From NCBI RefSeq assembly GCF_023283485.1, contig NZ_JAKILU010000015.1, positions 32,217 to 96,216 on the forward strand: 64,000 bases of DNA, given 5' to 3'. Position numbers and translations under genes: made by a program. The DNA comes from Shewanella glacialipiscicola. Its GTDB lineage: Bacteria; Pseudomonadota; Gammaproteobacteria; Enterobacterales; Shewanellaceae. Within the stretch, counting starts at the first letter, position 1, and every line of letters begins with the position of its first letter. This document shows positions 36,186 to 47,600 of the stretch, piece by piece. The notes under the pieces are model-generated. The model had not been told where the DNA came from. It saw only the letters and a list, made by a program, of their open reading frames with translations, and did not search any database.

Positions 36186-39077
36186 TTAAAATTTAAAGCT
36201 TGCTGTGGTGTGGAAGAATCTGCCTACATTGTCGTATACCGCAGCTCCTGCGCTTGTACCGGTTGTTCCGTAGGGTAAATCACGGTCGAATAGGTTATCG
36301 ACACCTAATTTGAGCGTCACACCTGAGTCAAAAGCATAGGCAATAGAGATATCACTGATGAAATAGTCATCATATTCTAAATTACTGCTTGGGTTAGCAT
36401 TAAGAGCCAGTTCTTTATCCGTGTAGAGACTTACACCTTCAATAAAACGGGTTCTCCAGTTAGCGCTCCATTGCTCAATGGCATAATTCAATGACCAGTT
36501 AGCTTGCCACTTTGCGTAACCTAATGTTCCCGCTAATTCTTCAAAGTCATCAGGATCATCTTGAAAAGAATAGTTTTTACGCTTGAGTAAACGGGTGGCA
36601 ATTAAGTTGGTCCGAAAATCACCTTTTAATGCCTCAAAGTGATAACCGACATCAAAGTCAATGCCTGCGGCTTCTAAAGCGGCGATATTGAGCGATGACA
36701 GCTTGATGGAGGATATTTCATGAGTCGTTGGATTGCGTATGAGTAATGCGCAGTACTCGTTATTAATGCCTGAGGTTGAATCAACACAGCGGTCGATAAT
36801 ATTTTGTGCACTGACCGAGGAGATAGCGTTATCAATAGCGATATCCCAGTAGTCAGTCGTGATAGATAAGCCATCAATTAAACTAGGCTGATAAGCAAAT
36901 CCGATAGTGTAACTGTTTGATTCCTCTGGATCTAAATCGCGATTACCGCTACCCACACCTTCAATTCTTAGTGAGTCGTAATCAGAGTTAAAATCTGCTG
37001 GGATACCTAATGCTGCACAGTTGGCTTTACGAACGCCTGGATTATTTAAGTCGTTTAAGTATTGGGTTTTGCATGAATCATTAACTTTGATAAAATTTTG
37101 ACTCGTGGCGCCATATAACTCACTGATATTCGGTGCTCTAATGGCTTCTGAGTAAGTTGAACGGACACGCAGTTCATCATTGACTTGCCAGTTTAGACCG
37201 GTTTTCCAAGTGGTTGCGTTACCGATAGTGCTGTAATCTGCAAAGCGGACTGCAAACTCTATATCAAGTTGACGGATCATCGGTAAATCAGTTAGTAAGG
37301 GCAGGCTCATTTCTACGAAGAATTCTTTGACATCAAAAGCCCCTTTATCTTCACCTAGAACATTAAAGAAGGTCCCTTGTGCATTTGTAGGTTCAAAAAT
37401 TTCACTTTCTTCTTTACGATATTCTACTCCCGTTGAAAACCCCACGGCTCCTGCAGGCAGTTCAAATAGAGCTGAGTTTGTTACAGAGCCGCCAAAAACC
37501 GTTTGTTTAATAACTGAGTTTCCTGTTGAAGTGGTGTTAACGTAATCAATCGCCGCTTGGCTTGGTTTGCCAAAACCAAAAATATCTAAGGCAACACAAC
37601 CTGCCGCTCTGGCATTTTCATCACGGCATACCGCATTACCATCGACAGTGATTGAGTCTAATGCATGTTGGTAGTTGGCGAGTACGAGGTTATTTTTATT
37701 GACTCGTTCCAAATCCGTTTGACCATAAATGCCATAAACATCGTAATCCCAGTCCTCAAAAACTAAGCCTTCAAGGCCCATTACATAGCGCTGGGTTTCA
37801 CGGGTATCGTCTTCTATTCGTTGGCCGAGGTCTGTCATAAAACGATGGATATTAAGAGTATCGAGTGGTGCAGGATTACCTTTGGCATCTTTATTGGCTT
37901 TCATTAATGCGATGAGTTCTGGGCTAATGAAGGCATTATCGATTTTGATATCGTTATTTTTGAGAGGATCGCTCACTTTGCCAAAGAAAAGTGCAGGCTG
38001 CCTTTCATTGGTCGATTGACTATTGACATATTTCGCTTCGAAATAGGCGTTTATCGTGTCGTTGAATTGGTAATCTGATTTGAAGTTAATGTTATAACGT
38101 TTAAATTCCGGTTGTAGCTCAACAAATTGATTAATATTCAGATAATCACAGTCGACACAGTTAATACCGTCAACGTTAGGACCAGAATACACATCACGTA
38201 ATGAACCATCGGCATTAAAGGTTTTCCAACCATCTAAAAAGAATGTTCCCGCATTACTAATGACAAAAGGGCCACTATTAGGTGTGTAATATTTATCAGG
38301 ATCCGATGGGTGGTTAGAATCGATTGGCTTGCCATCGGGCCCTATTGGACGATGGGTATTTTTAAAGCTCGTAAATGACGTTAAGGTTTGATCTCGATCA
38401 AATGCTTCTAATTGATTTTGAGCACTGTATTCAACCGCAAAAGCAGCATTACCGCGTTCTTGGTCAAAATGGGTCCCGTAAGATAATGATAAGCGATCTT
38501 TAGCATGTGGATTATCGTCAGCCCAACCTTTAGTGGCAGACACATCGAGTCCTTCAATGTCCTTTTTTAGAATAAAATTGACGACACCAGTTACGGCGTC
38601 TGCACCATAAATCGCCGATGCGCCACCAGTAATGACTTCAACCTTATCAACCCAAACACTGGGTATGGTATTGATATCAACAGAAGCGGTTCCAGCAGAG
38701 CTGGCAACATGACGTTTACCATTGACCAGTACCAGCGTTCTGTCGGTGCCCATACTTCTTAGGTCTAAAAGGTTTAATCCTGAAATACCAATAAAACGTC
38801 CAGAATTGGCTAAAGAAAACGTGCTACCCAGTGCAGGCAATTGATTTAACGCTTCACCAATATTGGTGACACCCGTTGATAGTAATTCATCGCCAGTGAT
38901 AACCGTGACGGGTGTTGGCGCCATGGCTCCCTCTCTAATAATACGAGAACCCGTTACTTCGATACGTTCAAAATTCGTCTCATTTTCAGCAGCAAATACC
39001 GAAAAAGTTGATAAAGCGGCAGTTGCTGCGTTAGCCATTAATGCAAAGTGAGCTGCTTTTGCTAATGTAGGATTCAT
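36186..39077 (-). CDS. TonB-dependent outer-membrane receptor
   Basis: This 963-aa protein is a 22-strand beta-barrel receptor energised by TonB. The signal peptide ends near residue 30 (STFSVFAAE). The TonB-box-like FERIEVTGSRI follows, then the plug domain (TPVTVITGDELLSTGVTNI; IPSVWVDKVEVITGGASAIYG). The barrel ends with the terminal aromatic residue expected (TTASFKF). The plug sequence resembles the large Shewanella/Caulobacter receptor group rather than a typical siderophore receptor. No Fur box is visible upstream, so the substrate is unknown and need not be iron. A TDT-family permease is encoded just upstream. Confidence 0.92.
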   Translation of the reverse strand: MNPTLAKAAHFALMANAATAALSTFSVFAAENETNFERIEVTGSRIIREGAMAPTPVTVITGDELLSTGVTNIGEALNQLPALGSTFSLANSGRFIGISGLNLLDLRSMGTDRTLVLVNGKRHVASSAGTASVDINTIPSVWVDKVEVITGGASAIYGADAVTGVVNFILKKDIEGLDVSATKGWADDNPHAKDRLSLSYGTHFDQERGNAAFAVEYSAQNQLEAFDRDQTLTSFTSFKNTHRPIGPDGKPIDSNHPSDPDKYYTPNSGPFVISNAGTFFLDGWKTFNADGSLRDVYSGPNVDGINCVDCDYLNINQFVELQPEFKRYNINFKSDYQFNDTINAYFEAKYVNSQSTNERQPALFFGKVSDPLKNNDIKIDNAFISPELIALMKANKDAKGNPAPLDTLNIHRFMTDLGQRIEDDTRETQRYVMGLEGLVFEDWDYDVYGIYGQTDLERVNKNNLVLANYQHALDSITVDGNAVCRDENARAAGCVALDIFGFGKPSQAAIDYVNTTSTGNSVIKQTVFGGSVTNSALFELPAGAVGFSTGVEYRKEESEIFEPTNAQGTFFNVLGEDKGAFDVKEFFVEMSLPLLTDLPMIRQLDIEFAVRFADYSTIGNATTWKTGLNWQVNDELRVRSTYSEAIRAPNISELYGATSQNFIKVNDSCKTQYLNDLNNPGVRKANCAALGIPADFNSDYDSLRIEGVGSGNRDLDPEESNSYTIGFAYQPSLIDGLSITTDYWDIAIDNAISSVSAQNIIDRCVDSTSGINNEYCALLIRNPTTHEISSIKLSSLNIAALEAAGIDFDVGYHFEALKGDFRTNLIATRLLKRKNYSFQDDPDDFEELAGTLGYAKWQANWSLNYAIEQWSANWRTRFIEGVSLYTDKELALNANPSSNLEYDDYFISDISIAYAFDSGVTLKLGVDNLFDRDLPYGTTGTSAGAAVYDNVGRFFHTTASFKF

Positions 39078-39623
39078 GTATGTTTTATTACCTTTATACT
39101 TACATCGTTTGATTTTTTAATGGCGTAAATACATATCCAAATTCGTGATTTGAATTAATTTGGAGCATATTTAAATTTTGGGTGGATATAACCATAACGG
39201 CATCATAAATGCAATATTGTAAACACAAGTCAATATGTTTGTTAAATGTAAATTAAAATGTTTTTTTGCTTTTAAAATTAGCCTTTAAAATTAGGTCATG
39301 CTTATTTAGTGGCGGTGGCAGTGCTAAACTAGCACTCTGCTTTTTTGTTTTTATTTTATTGCTGAATTTTGTTTTTTGTAACGTTTCTAGATTGTTCAAG
39401 GTCTATTTTTATTGCGTTTTTTAAATTATGTCGAGGTGAGTTTTTTATTGTATATCCAGGTTTTTTTAATAATTAAGGCTGTAGAGTAATGACTATTTTA
39501 TTATTATGAACGTATGTTTAATGACATGTAGCAATGAATATAAATCACTAATTTTCATTGTTGCATCAAGCATGTCTATCAAGTGATAAATTATTGAATA
39601 GAATTAGTCCTATTTAAATTTAG
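39078..39623. other. A/T-rich intergenic region with an orphan forward-strand terminator
   Basis: About 550 bases separate two reverse-strand genes. AGTGCTA-AAC-TAGCACT at 39320-39336 is followed by CTGC and six T on the forward strand, although no forward gene precedes it. Two copies of TTTAAAATTAG lie just upstream. An unrecognised forward small RNA is possible; otherwise I see only A/T-rich promoter-like sequence. Confidence 0.4.
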
Positions 39624-40622
39624 TTATTTACTGCTTAATATTGCTGTTTTTTCCATCGTTTTAAATTGCAGCGGGAAGTAGTGTGCTAAATAGCGTAGTG
39701 CGACATAGACAACCACTAAGGTCGCGATCACCAGTTCGAATTCCGCTAAGTATTTTAACCATGCGGCTAACTCACCCATATTACTAAATTGCGCTAACCA
39801 GGTTATGGTTTTAAAAAGTGCCGTCGCTCCGATAACCATTGGGAAGGTAAATGCGGCGTAGCCAGGGCTAAAAGGTAATTTAAATAGATGAAAGAAAGCC
39901 AAGTAGATAACGCTAGTCATCAAAATAGCGACACTGAGCAGTAAGGCCACTAAAGGAATCGAGGGGTGTTCGCACACCGTCAGATAACCCGCCAGTGACA
40001 AACTCGCTGGGGCCGCCAGAATCGCAATAGTGGGTTTAGCCGCATCGGGTATCGCTTGACAGAAAATAAGCCGATAGAGCATTAAAGGCAGCATGACTAA
40101 GTAAGACAACATACCAAAAATTAAAATAGCATTTACTAGCCATTGGTAATCCGATACGGGAAAAGATACCGCCGCGACGATAATACCAATAGGGGGCACA
40201 AACCAACTGGGCACCATGTGTTCGAGTTTAAAATCAATGGCACGATAGTAGATAAATGCACCTAAGAAGATAAGGTGAATAGCGATGGCAGTAAGCCATA
40301 ATGCTAAGCCTGTATTAGGAAAATAGTCGCCCAATGATTTAGATACCACCATCAACCCCATGGCGAAAGTAGGGATCACGCTACCAATCACTGGATGGCT
40401 GAGCTCTTCTTTTAAAATATTTGTATGCAGTACGAATTTACCCATGAGCAGTAACAGGAAAATGGAAGCAATGATTGCCCCTGTGACTTGACCTGCGCCA
40501 TTAAGTGAAGGCGTCATGCTCTCCCAAGTCCAACCTAAGCTGGCAATAGCGAGTGCGAGTCCTGCAATAGGGCTGGGAAGTTTAGCGGCCTGTGATGTCC
40601 AGTGTTTGCGTCTTGAAGTCAT
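39624..40622 (-). CDS. TDT/SLAC1-family transporter (TehA-like)
   Basis: This 332-aa membrane protein has about ten helices and belongs to the tellurite-resistance/dicarboxylate transporter family, which includes TehA, fungal Mae1 and plant SLAC1 channels. Recognisable parts are SPIAGLALAIASLGWTWE, GSVIPTFAMGLMVVSK and AAFTFPMVIGATALFK. Substrate is uncertain; sulfite, C4-dicarboxylate and anion transport are all known in the family. A strong ribosome site (GAGAGGG) precedes the ATG. Confidence 0.85.
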   Translation of the reverse strand: MTSRRKHWTSQAAKLPSPIAGLALAIASLGWTWESMTPSLNGAGQVTGAIIASIFLLLLMGKFVLHTNILKEELSHPVIGSVIPTFAMGLMVVSKSLGDYFPNTGLALWLTAIAIHLIFLGAFIYYRAIDFKLEHMVPSWFVPPIGIIVAAVSFPVSDYQWLVNAILIFGMLSYLVMLPLMLYRLIFCQAIPDAAKPTIAILAAPASLSLAGYLTVCEHPSIPLVALLLSVAILMTSVIYLAFFHLFKLPFSPGYAAFTFPMVIGATALFKTITWLAQFSNMGELAAWLKYLAEFELVIATLVVVYVALRYLAHYFPLQFKTMEKTAILSSK

Positions 40623-40942
40623 TTTAAAACCCTCTCAATACCAACTGCTTAACATAGCTTCGATAGGAGCGCTGTTTTGATATAGTGATTATACGAAGGG
40701 TATCAATGGTAAGAAAATTTGATTTATATTATTCGTTGGTTAAATTTTATTTACTGATTAGGGTTGTCGTGCAGTTATGTACCCTAAATCGAGATGGTTA
40801 ATTTAGGCATACCATTTAGCTTGATGTAGTACGGCTAACACTTCTTTAGGTGAGAGTTTACTTCACCTGCTCGTGGGATAGTGGCTGGGGTAACTGATTA
40901 ATCTTATTCCGAGTTAAGGTTACTTAATCGAATAGCAACAAT
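40623..40942. other. Intergenic region with no recognisable gene
   Basis: About 320 bases between the TDT gene and cysK, both on the reverse strand. A hairpin AGGTGA...TCACCT spans about 40853-40873. Otherwise I see no promoter, small ORF or regulatory site I can name. Confidence 0.3.
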
Positions 40943-40972
40943 AATCTACCCAGCCGAAGCTGGGTAGATTAG
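40943..40972 (-). terminator. Intrinsic terminator after cysK
   Basis: On the reverse strand CTACCCAGC pairs with GCTGGGTAG around a TTCG tetraloop. The T-rich tail is weak (ATTATTGTT). It lies about 20 bases after cysK. Confidence 0.7.
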
Positions 40973-40988
40973 GGCAATAAAGTATTGA

Positions 40989-41957
40989 TTACTGGATATT
41001 TTCTTCGTCGCCAAATTGGCCTTGGAATAACACAGTTGATAAGTAACGTTCTGCAGCAGATGGTAGAATAACCACAATTGTTTTACCCGCAAACTCAGGT
41101 AATGCGGCAATCTTATTGGCAGCCACTACCGCAGCGCCAGATGAGATACCCGCTAAAATACCTTCTTCAACCATTAAACGACGTGTCATCTCAATGGCTT
41201 CATCGTTGGTGACGGCTTCAACACGGTCAATCAACTCTAAATCTAAGTTGCCAGGAATAAAGCCTGCACCAATACCTTGGATTTTATGTGGTCCAGGTTG
41301 AATAGGCTGGCCTGCCAATGTTTGCGCAATAACAGGTGAATCCGTTGGTTCAACGGCAACGGTAGTGATGGTTTTGCCCGCTACTCTTTTCAAGTAACGG
41401 CTTACACCCGTGATAGTGCCGCCAGTACCCACACCTGCAACAAACACATCTACTTCACCATCGGTATCATTCCAGATTTCTGGACCTGTGGTTTTTTCAT
41501 GTATTTCTGGGTTTGCCGGGTTGTTAAATTGTTGTAGTACAATGTATTTTTCAGGAGCTGATTGACGAATTTCTTCAGCTTTATCAATTGCTCCTTTCAT
41601 GCCTTTTGCGCCTTCTGTCAGCACAACATTCGCACCAAGTGCTTTGAGCAGCTTGCGGCGCTCTAAACTCATGGTATTTGGCATTGTTAGGGTTAATTTG
41701 TAACCACGAGCTGCAGCAACATAGGCCAGCGCAATACCCGTGTTACCCGATGTAGGTTCGATCAGTTCATGATCTTTAGTGAGCAGGCCTTTTTTCTCGG
41801 CATCCCAAATCATATTCGCACCGATACGGCATTTCACACTGAAACTTGGGTTGCGTGCTTCGACTTTGGCCAGTACGTTACCTTGACTAACACGGTTTAA
41901 ACGTACTAACGGAGTATTACCAATAGTATATGAATTATCTTCGAAAATTTTGCTCAT
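40989..41957 (-). CDS. cysK: Cysteine synthase A (O-acetylserine sulfhydrylase)
   Basis: CysK makes cysteine from O-acetylserine and sulfide using PLP. The Schiff-base Lys is in [14 protein letters not shown] (~residue 42). The substrate loop reads [11 protein letters not shown] and the PLP-phosphate loop [10 protein letters not shown]. The C-terminal [11 protein letters not shown] is typical. Length is 322 aa. A 428-base region separates it from the divergent FabH-like gene. Confidence 0.95.
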   Translation of the reverse strand: MSKIFEDNSYTIGNTPLVRLNRVSQGNVLAKVEARNPSFSVKCRIGANMIWDAEKKGLLTKDHELIEPTSGNTGIALAYVAAARGYKLTLTMPNTMSLERRKLLKALGANVVLTEGAKGMKGAIDKAEEIRQSAPEKYIVLQQFNNPANPEIHEKTTGPEIWNDTDGEVDVFVAGVGTGGTITGVSRYLKRVAGKTITTVAVEPTDSPVIAQTLAGQPIQPGPHKIQGIGAGFIPGNLDLELIDRVEAVTNDEAIEMTRRLMVEEGILAGISSGAAVVAANKIAALPEFAGKTIVVILPSAAERYLSTVLFQGQFGDEENIQ

Positions 41958-42385
41958 GGATTGCTTGCTCCTATGTTTTCACTATTGAATCATAATCGGC
42001 TGTAGTATTTTTAGAAGTGATTGTTTGTTCTTCGTTATGCTATTTAGTTATTAAAGCATGTGCTGTTATTCGCTAAGCCTGATTGGTAGCCTGTTTATAC
42101 TGTGCCATTATTTTACCGATAACAAAGTATTGTTGCATTTTAAAGAGTAACAGACAGATGTACGCGTTAGTTTACTGAACATGGCTATTGGGGGAGATTA
42201 GTCGACAACAGTTCCAAGATAAGAATCTTCAATAATCGTGATAGACTTAGCACAAATAGCTAAAAAGTAACGATTATAGCAGCAAGCATAGGTTGCACAT
42301 TATGGCAGCATATTAAGATCATGCCAGTGCCTACGAGTGATGCTATTGCTGCTCAACTTATAACAAGCACCCGTTTGGAGCATCT
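41958..42385. other. Divergent intergenic region cysK / FabH-like gene
   Basis: About 430 bases containing the two start regions (GGAG lies 5 bases before the forward ATG). I see no CysB site I can defend, no terminator and no small gene. Confidence 0.3.
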
Positions 42386-43507
42386 ATGAAACAAGTCGTG
42401 ATTTCGGGAAGTGGCTTATTTACGCCGCCCCACAGTATTTCAAATGCCGCCTTGGTTGAGAGTTTCAACGCCTACGTGGATATTTTTAATCTTGAAAATG
42501 CTGGCTCAATTGAGCAAGGCCATGTGGCAGCTTTATCTTATTCATCAAGTGAATTTATTGAGAAAGCCTCAGGCATTAAGCACCGCTATGTGATGGTGAA
42601 AGAAGGTATTCTCGATCCTGAGGTGATGATGCCCTTGATCCCAGAGCGCAGCAGCGACGAATTATCTATGCAGGCTGAAATTGGGGTTGAAGCGGCATTG
42701 ATGGCGCTTAACAATGCCAATCTTAAGGCGGAGCAGATTGATTTAGTGATTGTTGCCTGCGCTTATACGCAGCGCGCCTATCCCGCAATGGCGATTGAAA
42801 TTCAACGTGCGTTAGGCACTCGTGGTTACGGTTACGATATGCAGGTGGCTTGTTCATCGGCGACGTTTGCCATTGTTGCGGCGACGAATGCCATTGCCAC
42901 GGGTTCAGCCTCAAGAGTATTAGTGATAAACCCTGAAATTTGCTCGGCGCAGGTGAATTATCGTGACCGTGATAGCCATTTCATTTTTGGAGATGTAGCA
43001 ACAGCGTTAGTGTTAGAAGAGCAAAGTTTAGCGCAGTCGGACAATGTATTTAAAATCCTCTCAAGCCGCTGTTTTACGGATTACTCAAACAATATCCGCA
43101 GTAATTTTGGTTTCTTGAATCGTTGCGATCCCAGTGCTGCCCATCAAGCCGACAAACTGTTCCATCAACAAGGTCGCAAAGTGTTTAAAGAATTGCTGCC
43201 GATGATTTATCAGCATCTGGATGAGCATTTGGCAGAACAAGCATTAACGCCGCAGTCCTTTAAGCGTTTATGGTTGCATCAAGCTAATATCAATATGAAT
43301 CAGTTTGTGGTGAAAAAACTGTTAGGGGACGATGTGTCACCAGAACAAGCGCCAGTGGTATTAGATGAATACGCCAATACTGCATCTGCGGGTTCTGTGA
43401 TTGCGTTCCATAAATACTCTAGCGACTTTAAAGCGGGTGATTTAGGTTTGTTGAGCTCGTTTGGTGCGGGATATTCTATCGGCAGCATTATTTTACAAAA
43501 GAGCTAA
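42386..43507 (+). CDS. Beta-ketoacyl-ACP synthase III-like enzyme (FabH2/PA3286 type)
   Basis: This 373-aa thiolase-fold enzyme carries the KAS III triad: Cys in MQVACSSATF (~residue 160), His in RLWLHQANIN (~305) and Asn in YANTASAG (~335). It is longer than housekeeping FabH and matches the Pseudomonas PA3286 type, which channels beta-oxidation products (octanoyl-CoA) into fatty-acid synthesis. Functional assignment by family is moderately sure; the acyl substrate is not. It is a single gene closed by a long hairpin. Confidence 0.85.
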   Translation: MKQVVISGSGLFTPPHSISNAALVESFNAYVDIFNLENAGSIEQGHVAALSYSSSEFIEKASGIKHRYVMVKEGILDPEVMMPLIPERSSDELSMQAEIGVEAALMALNNANLKAEQIDLVIVACAYTQRAYPAMAIEIQRALGTRGYGYDMQVACSSATFAIVAATNAIATGSASRVLVINPEICSAQVNYRDRDSHFIFGDVATALVLEEQSLAQSDNVFKILSSRCFTDYSNNIRSNFGFLNRCDPSAAHQADKLFHQQGRKVFKELLPMIYQHLDEHLAEQALTPQSFKRLWLHQANINMNQFVVKKLLGDDVSPEQAPVVLDEYANTASAGSVIAFHKYSSDFKAGDLGLLSSFGAGYSIGSIILQKS

Positions 43508-43574
43508 TGCACCGAGCCGAGCGTAAACAGTTTTCACTTTATGTGTAGAAAGTATAAATAAAATGTGTAGAAAT

Positions 43575-43665
43575 AAAAAAAGCCTCAATTGTTATATATA
43601 GTTATTCACTCACTTACATGCGAATAAACATAGTTTCTACTATATACTCCCATAGAGGCTTTTTT
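43575..43665. terminator. Extended hairpin terminator-like structure
   Basis: AAAAAAGCCTC and GAGGCTTTTTT enclose about 70 bases. Inside, TATATAGT pairs with ACTATATA and GTTATTC pairs loosely with GAATAAAC. Together this could fold into a ~90-base hairpin lying between converging genes. It may serve as a bidirectional terminator. Confidence 0.65.
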
Positions 43666-43682
43666 GTTATTTTATCCGTCAC

Positions 43683-44462
43683 TTACTCTGGCGCAATGGC
43701 GGCGTTTCGATAGGTTTCGCGGTACTTATCCACCCACATGGCGGTCGCGCCACAAATGGCAACGGGCATCACAATAAAGTTCACAATAGGGATCATCGAA
43801 AATAATGTCACTGTGGCGCCAAAACTAAAGCTGGTACCACGGGTTTGATTCAACGCAAAGCGCATATCCTTAAAACTGACTTTATGGTTATCAAAGGGAT
43901 AATCGCAGTACTGAATCGCCATCATCCAAGCGCTAAACAGGAACCATAAAATCGGTGCTAGCGTTTGTCCCACCATCGGTACTAAAAACAGCAACAAAAA
44001 TACCAGTGCCCGGGGGATATAATATTTAAGCTTTATCCATTCTCGGCCCAAAATACGTGGCAAATCTTTGATTAAATCGATACCTGAGCCGGTGTTCAGT
44101 GGCTTACCGGTTAATAACTGCTCGACTTTCTCCGCTAATAAGCCGTTAAACGGGGCGGCGAGCCAGTTCATCACTGAGCTAAACACAAAGGCGAGCATTA
44201 CCAGCATGGTGGTCACGGCGAGCGGCCAGAGTAAAAAATTTAACCAACTCAAATAGTCAGGGATTTGCGCATTCATCCAAGTGAATAGCGTATCTAGCTG
44301 GCCTATTGCTACATAAATGACGCCGGCAAATAGCAGTAGGTTAATCATTAACGGGATAAATACGAAAGTCCGTAAGCCCTTGCGTTTGATTAAACTAAAA
44401 CCATCAAAAAAGTAGTTAACACCACTTTTAACGGGGAAGGGAGCGGTGGTTTTCTGTGTCAT
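43683..44462 (-). CDS. cysZ: Sulfate transporter CysZ
   Basis: CysZ mediates sulfate uptake for cysteine synthesis. The 259-aa membrane protein belongs to the EI24/CysZ family: GVNYFFDGFSLIKRKGLRTF, FIPLMINLLLFAGVI, LLAEKVEQLLTG and PFDNHKVSFKDMR are recognisable. The start is the ATG reading MTQKTTAPF; the frame is open 22 codons upstream without a clear ribosome site. It is divergent from smc. In E. coli cysZ lies between zipA and cysK, and the same neighbours occur here. Confidence 0.92.
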   Translation of the reverse strand: MTQKTTAPFPVKSGVNYFFDGFSLIKRKGLRTFVFIPLMINLLLFAGVIYVAIGQLDTLFTWMNAQIPDYLSWLNFLLWPLAVTTMLVMLAFVFSSVMNWLAAPFNGLLAEKVEQLLTGKPLNTGSGIDLIKDLPRILGREWIKLKYYIPRALVFLLLFLVPMVGQTLAPILWFLFSAWMMAIQYCDYPFDNHKVSFKDMRFALNQTRGTSFSFGATVTLFSMIPIVNFIVMPVAICGATAMWVDKYRETYRNAAIAPE

Positions 44463-44659
44463 ATTGTCTTTCCAAAAAGTTGAGATACAGATAACTGCGA
44501 TTGTGAGCAACTCATCGTCAGATAACAAGCTAAAAACCGCATGAATTCAATAAAAAGCGTTACAAAATGCCGCTCGCTTTGTTAAAGTTAGCCACAGAAT
44601 GCATTTGCACCACTTAGGCCATTTTTAGGCCAAACTTCAGAGACGTAATCACTGGCACC

Positions 44660-47600
44660 ATGAGATTAAAACAGATAAAACTTGCCGGCTTTAAGTCATT
44701 TGTTGATAGCACAAAAATTCCTTTTTTGCAGGCATTAACCGCTATTATTGGCCCAAATGGCTGTGGTAAATCGAACGTAATTGATGCCGTGCGCTGGGTA
44801 CTGGGCGAAAGCTCGGCTAAAAATCTACGTGGCGATTCGATGAGCGATGTGATTTTTAACGGTTCAAGCGCACGCAAACCTGTCTCTATGGCGGGTGTTG
44901 AACTCATTTTTGAAAACAAAGACGGTCGCCTCGCGGGTCAATATGCCAGTTATGAAGAAATTGCCGTTAAACGCCAAGTCAGCCGCGATGGCGAGTCTTG
45001 GTATTTTCTCAATGGTCAAAAGTGTCGCCGTAAGGATATTACCGATTTATTTATGGGCACAGGCCTTGGCCCCCGTAGTTATGCGATTATTGAACAAGGC
45101 ACGATTTCACGGCTGATTGAATCAAAACCGCAAGATTTACGTACTTTTATTGAGGAAGCCGCAGGGATTTCTCGGTACAAGGAGCGTCGCCGCGAAACTG
45201 AAAATCGTATCCGCCATACCCGTGAAAACCTCGAACGCTTGGGAGATATTCGCAGTGAGCTAGGTAAGCAGCTTGATAAGTTAGCGCAACAAGCCACGGC
45301 TGCTAAGCAATACCGCGAGTTGAAGCAGGCCGAGCGTAAGACCCATGCTGAACTTCTGGTGATGCGTTATCAAGAGCTGCAAACGCAAATGACGAGCTTA
45401 TCTGAGCAGATAAGTAGCATCGAAGTACAGCAAGCTGCAGCGCAGTCATTAGCGCAAACCGATGAGCTGCAAACAACTGAGCTACAAGTACAGCTTGCGC
45501 AATTAGCTGAGCAAGAACAACGTGCGGTCGAAACCTATTATCTGACCGGCACCGACATCGCCAAGTTAGAACAACAATTACAAAATCAACAGCAGCGCGA
45601 TGCTCAGCTTGAAACCCAATTAAGCCAAGTGAAAAACCAAATCCTACAAAATACTGACAAGCTCAACGGCTATAAAGCGAGTCTTAGTGGATTAGAGTTT
45701 GAGCTTGCTTCGCTTGGGCCGCAGCATGATGAGCAGCAAGAAATCATCGATGAGCTGCAATCCCAATGGGACATGAGTCTAGAGCATAGCCAGCAACAAA
45801 CTGAAGTTGCGCGTCAACAGGCGGTTGAGGTTGCACAAAATAAGTTGCAGCTTGAGCTGCGCCGCAGTCAGTTAGCGCATCAGCAGCAATTATTACAGCA
45901 AAAACAGCAGCAAAGCAGTGAACAACGAATACAACTCACGGCCTTGCTGGATAGTGATTTGCCATCGAACATTGCACTACTTGAGCAGGAGATTGACGGT
46001 CTTCACAATGCGCTTGCACTGCAAATTGAGGCTAACCAGCAACAAGAAGCTTTGGTAAGTGCAAATACGCAAGCCTTAGATGAAGCCCGCCACGGCGCCG
46101 AACAAATTCAGCAGCAATTAACCGCGACTAAAGCACGCCATGAATTGGTTGAACAGTGGTTAGCAAAGCAGGAGCAACAAAGCGATAAGCCGCAGTTATG
46201 GCAAAGTTTAACCGTTGAAAATGGTTGGGAAACTGCCGCCGAACTGGCCTTGAATGGATTGTTGACCTTGCCTGTAGGCGTAGCTGAAACCGAAATAGGT
46301 TTTCAGGCGTTGGGGTTGCAATCAACCAAGAGTAAGTTTTTGCAGGCTAAGGTCAATCTCGCGCCTTGGTTAACCGGTCTTAAGTGGGTAACAGATATCC
46401 ATGCGGCTAAGCAACTGCTACCCAAGCTAAAAGATGATGAACGGATTGTCACTGCCGATGGTTATCTACTGGGGCAAGGCTTTTTAATCAGTAAGATAGA
46501 GGGCGGCCAGTCACTGGTGCAGCTCAGTAAAGAGCAAACTCAGTTAGCGCAAAATATCCTCGATTTACAACAAGATTTGCATAAGCAGCAAGCTGTGATG
46601 ACAGAACTTGCGGCAATGTTGCAGCAGAAAAAACAACAATTGACCGACGGCGCGCAAAAACGTCATCAATTACAGTTAGACAAAGCCACTAAGTCGATGC
46701 AGCTCAGCAGCTTAACTGAGCAATCAACCGCGCGAGCGGAACAGTTAAGCAAACTTGAGGTTATGTTAAGCCGTAGCGTGGCAGAAGTTGAGGGTTTGTC
46801 TGCACATTTAGAACTATTAACCGAACAAGAGGTCGAACTCGATGAGGCCCTGCAGACGAGTATCGATATTCAGCAACAGCTCAGCCAAGACTCACAAGCC
46901 GATAGTGCGCGCCATCAAACATTAAAAACACGCATGACTGAGGTTGAGCGTCAGCTATCGACGCTAGCCGTAAGTCTGCAAACCGTAACTATGCGCATTG
47001 CGGTGAGTACGGAACAAATTGAATTACAGCAAGTTCGCGTTAATGAATTGATTCATTCTCGTGAAACACTATTAGCCGAACTGGCTCAAATTGCTCAGTT
47101 GAACGGTGTGCAAAATAGTGTGCAACTGACGGAGCAATTAGCACAGTTACTCAAACAACAGCATCAACAGCAACAGGGATTAAAAGACGTCAGACAACAA
47201 CAAAGTTCTCTTACTGATGCATTAAATAGTATAGGAATAAAGCAAAAACAAGAACTTGGTAAGCTTGAGGGCTTGACTCAAAAGCTCAGCACGTTAAAGT
47301 TACGTCGTGAAGGCATAAAAGGTCAGGCCAATAGCCAGCTTGAAGCTTTGCAAGAACAGCAAATTGTATTGTCTGAAATTATTGAAAACCTGCTGGGTGA
47401 GGCTAACCCAGACCTGTGGCAGCGTGATTTAGATCAAATTAGGCAAAAAATTATTCACTTAGGTGCCATTAACCTTGCGGCGATCGAAGAATTTGAACAG
47501 CAAAGTGAGCGAAAATCCTATCTTGATCATCAAGATGACGATTTAAATAAAGGGCTTGCTACGCTAGAGGAAGCGATTCGTAAGATAGACAAAGAAACCC

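Noticed and set aside
39078..39623. Fur box upstream of the TonB receptor
   Set aside because: No stretch approached the Fur consensus, so I do not call the receptor iron-regulated.
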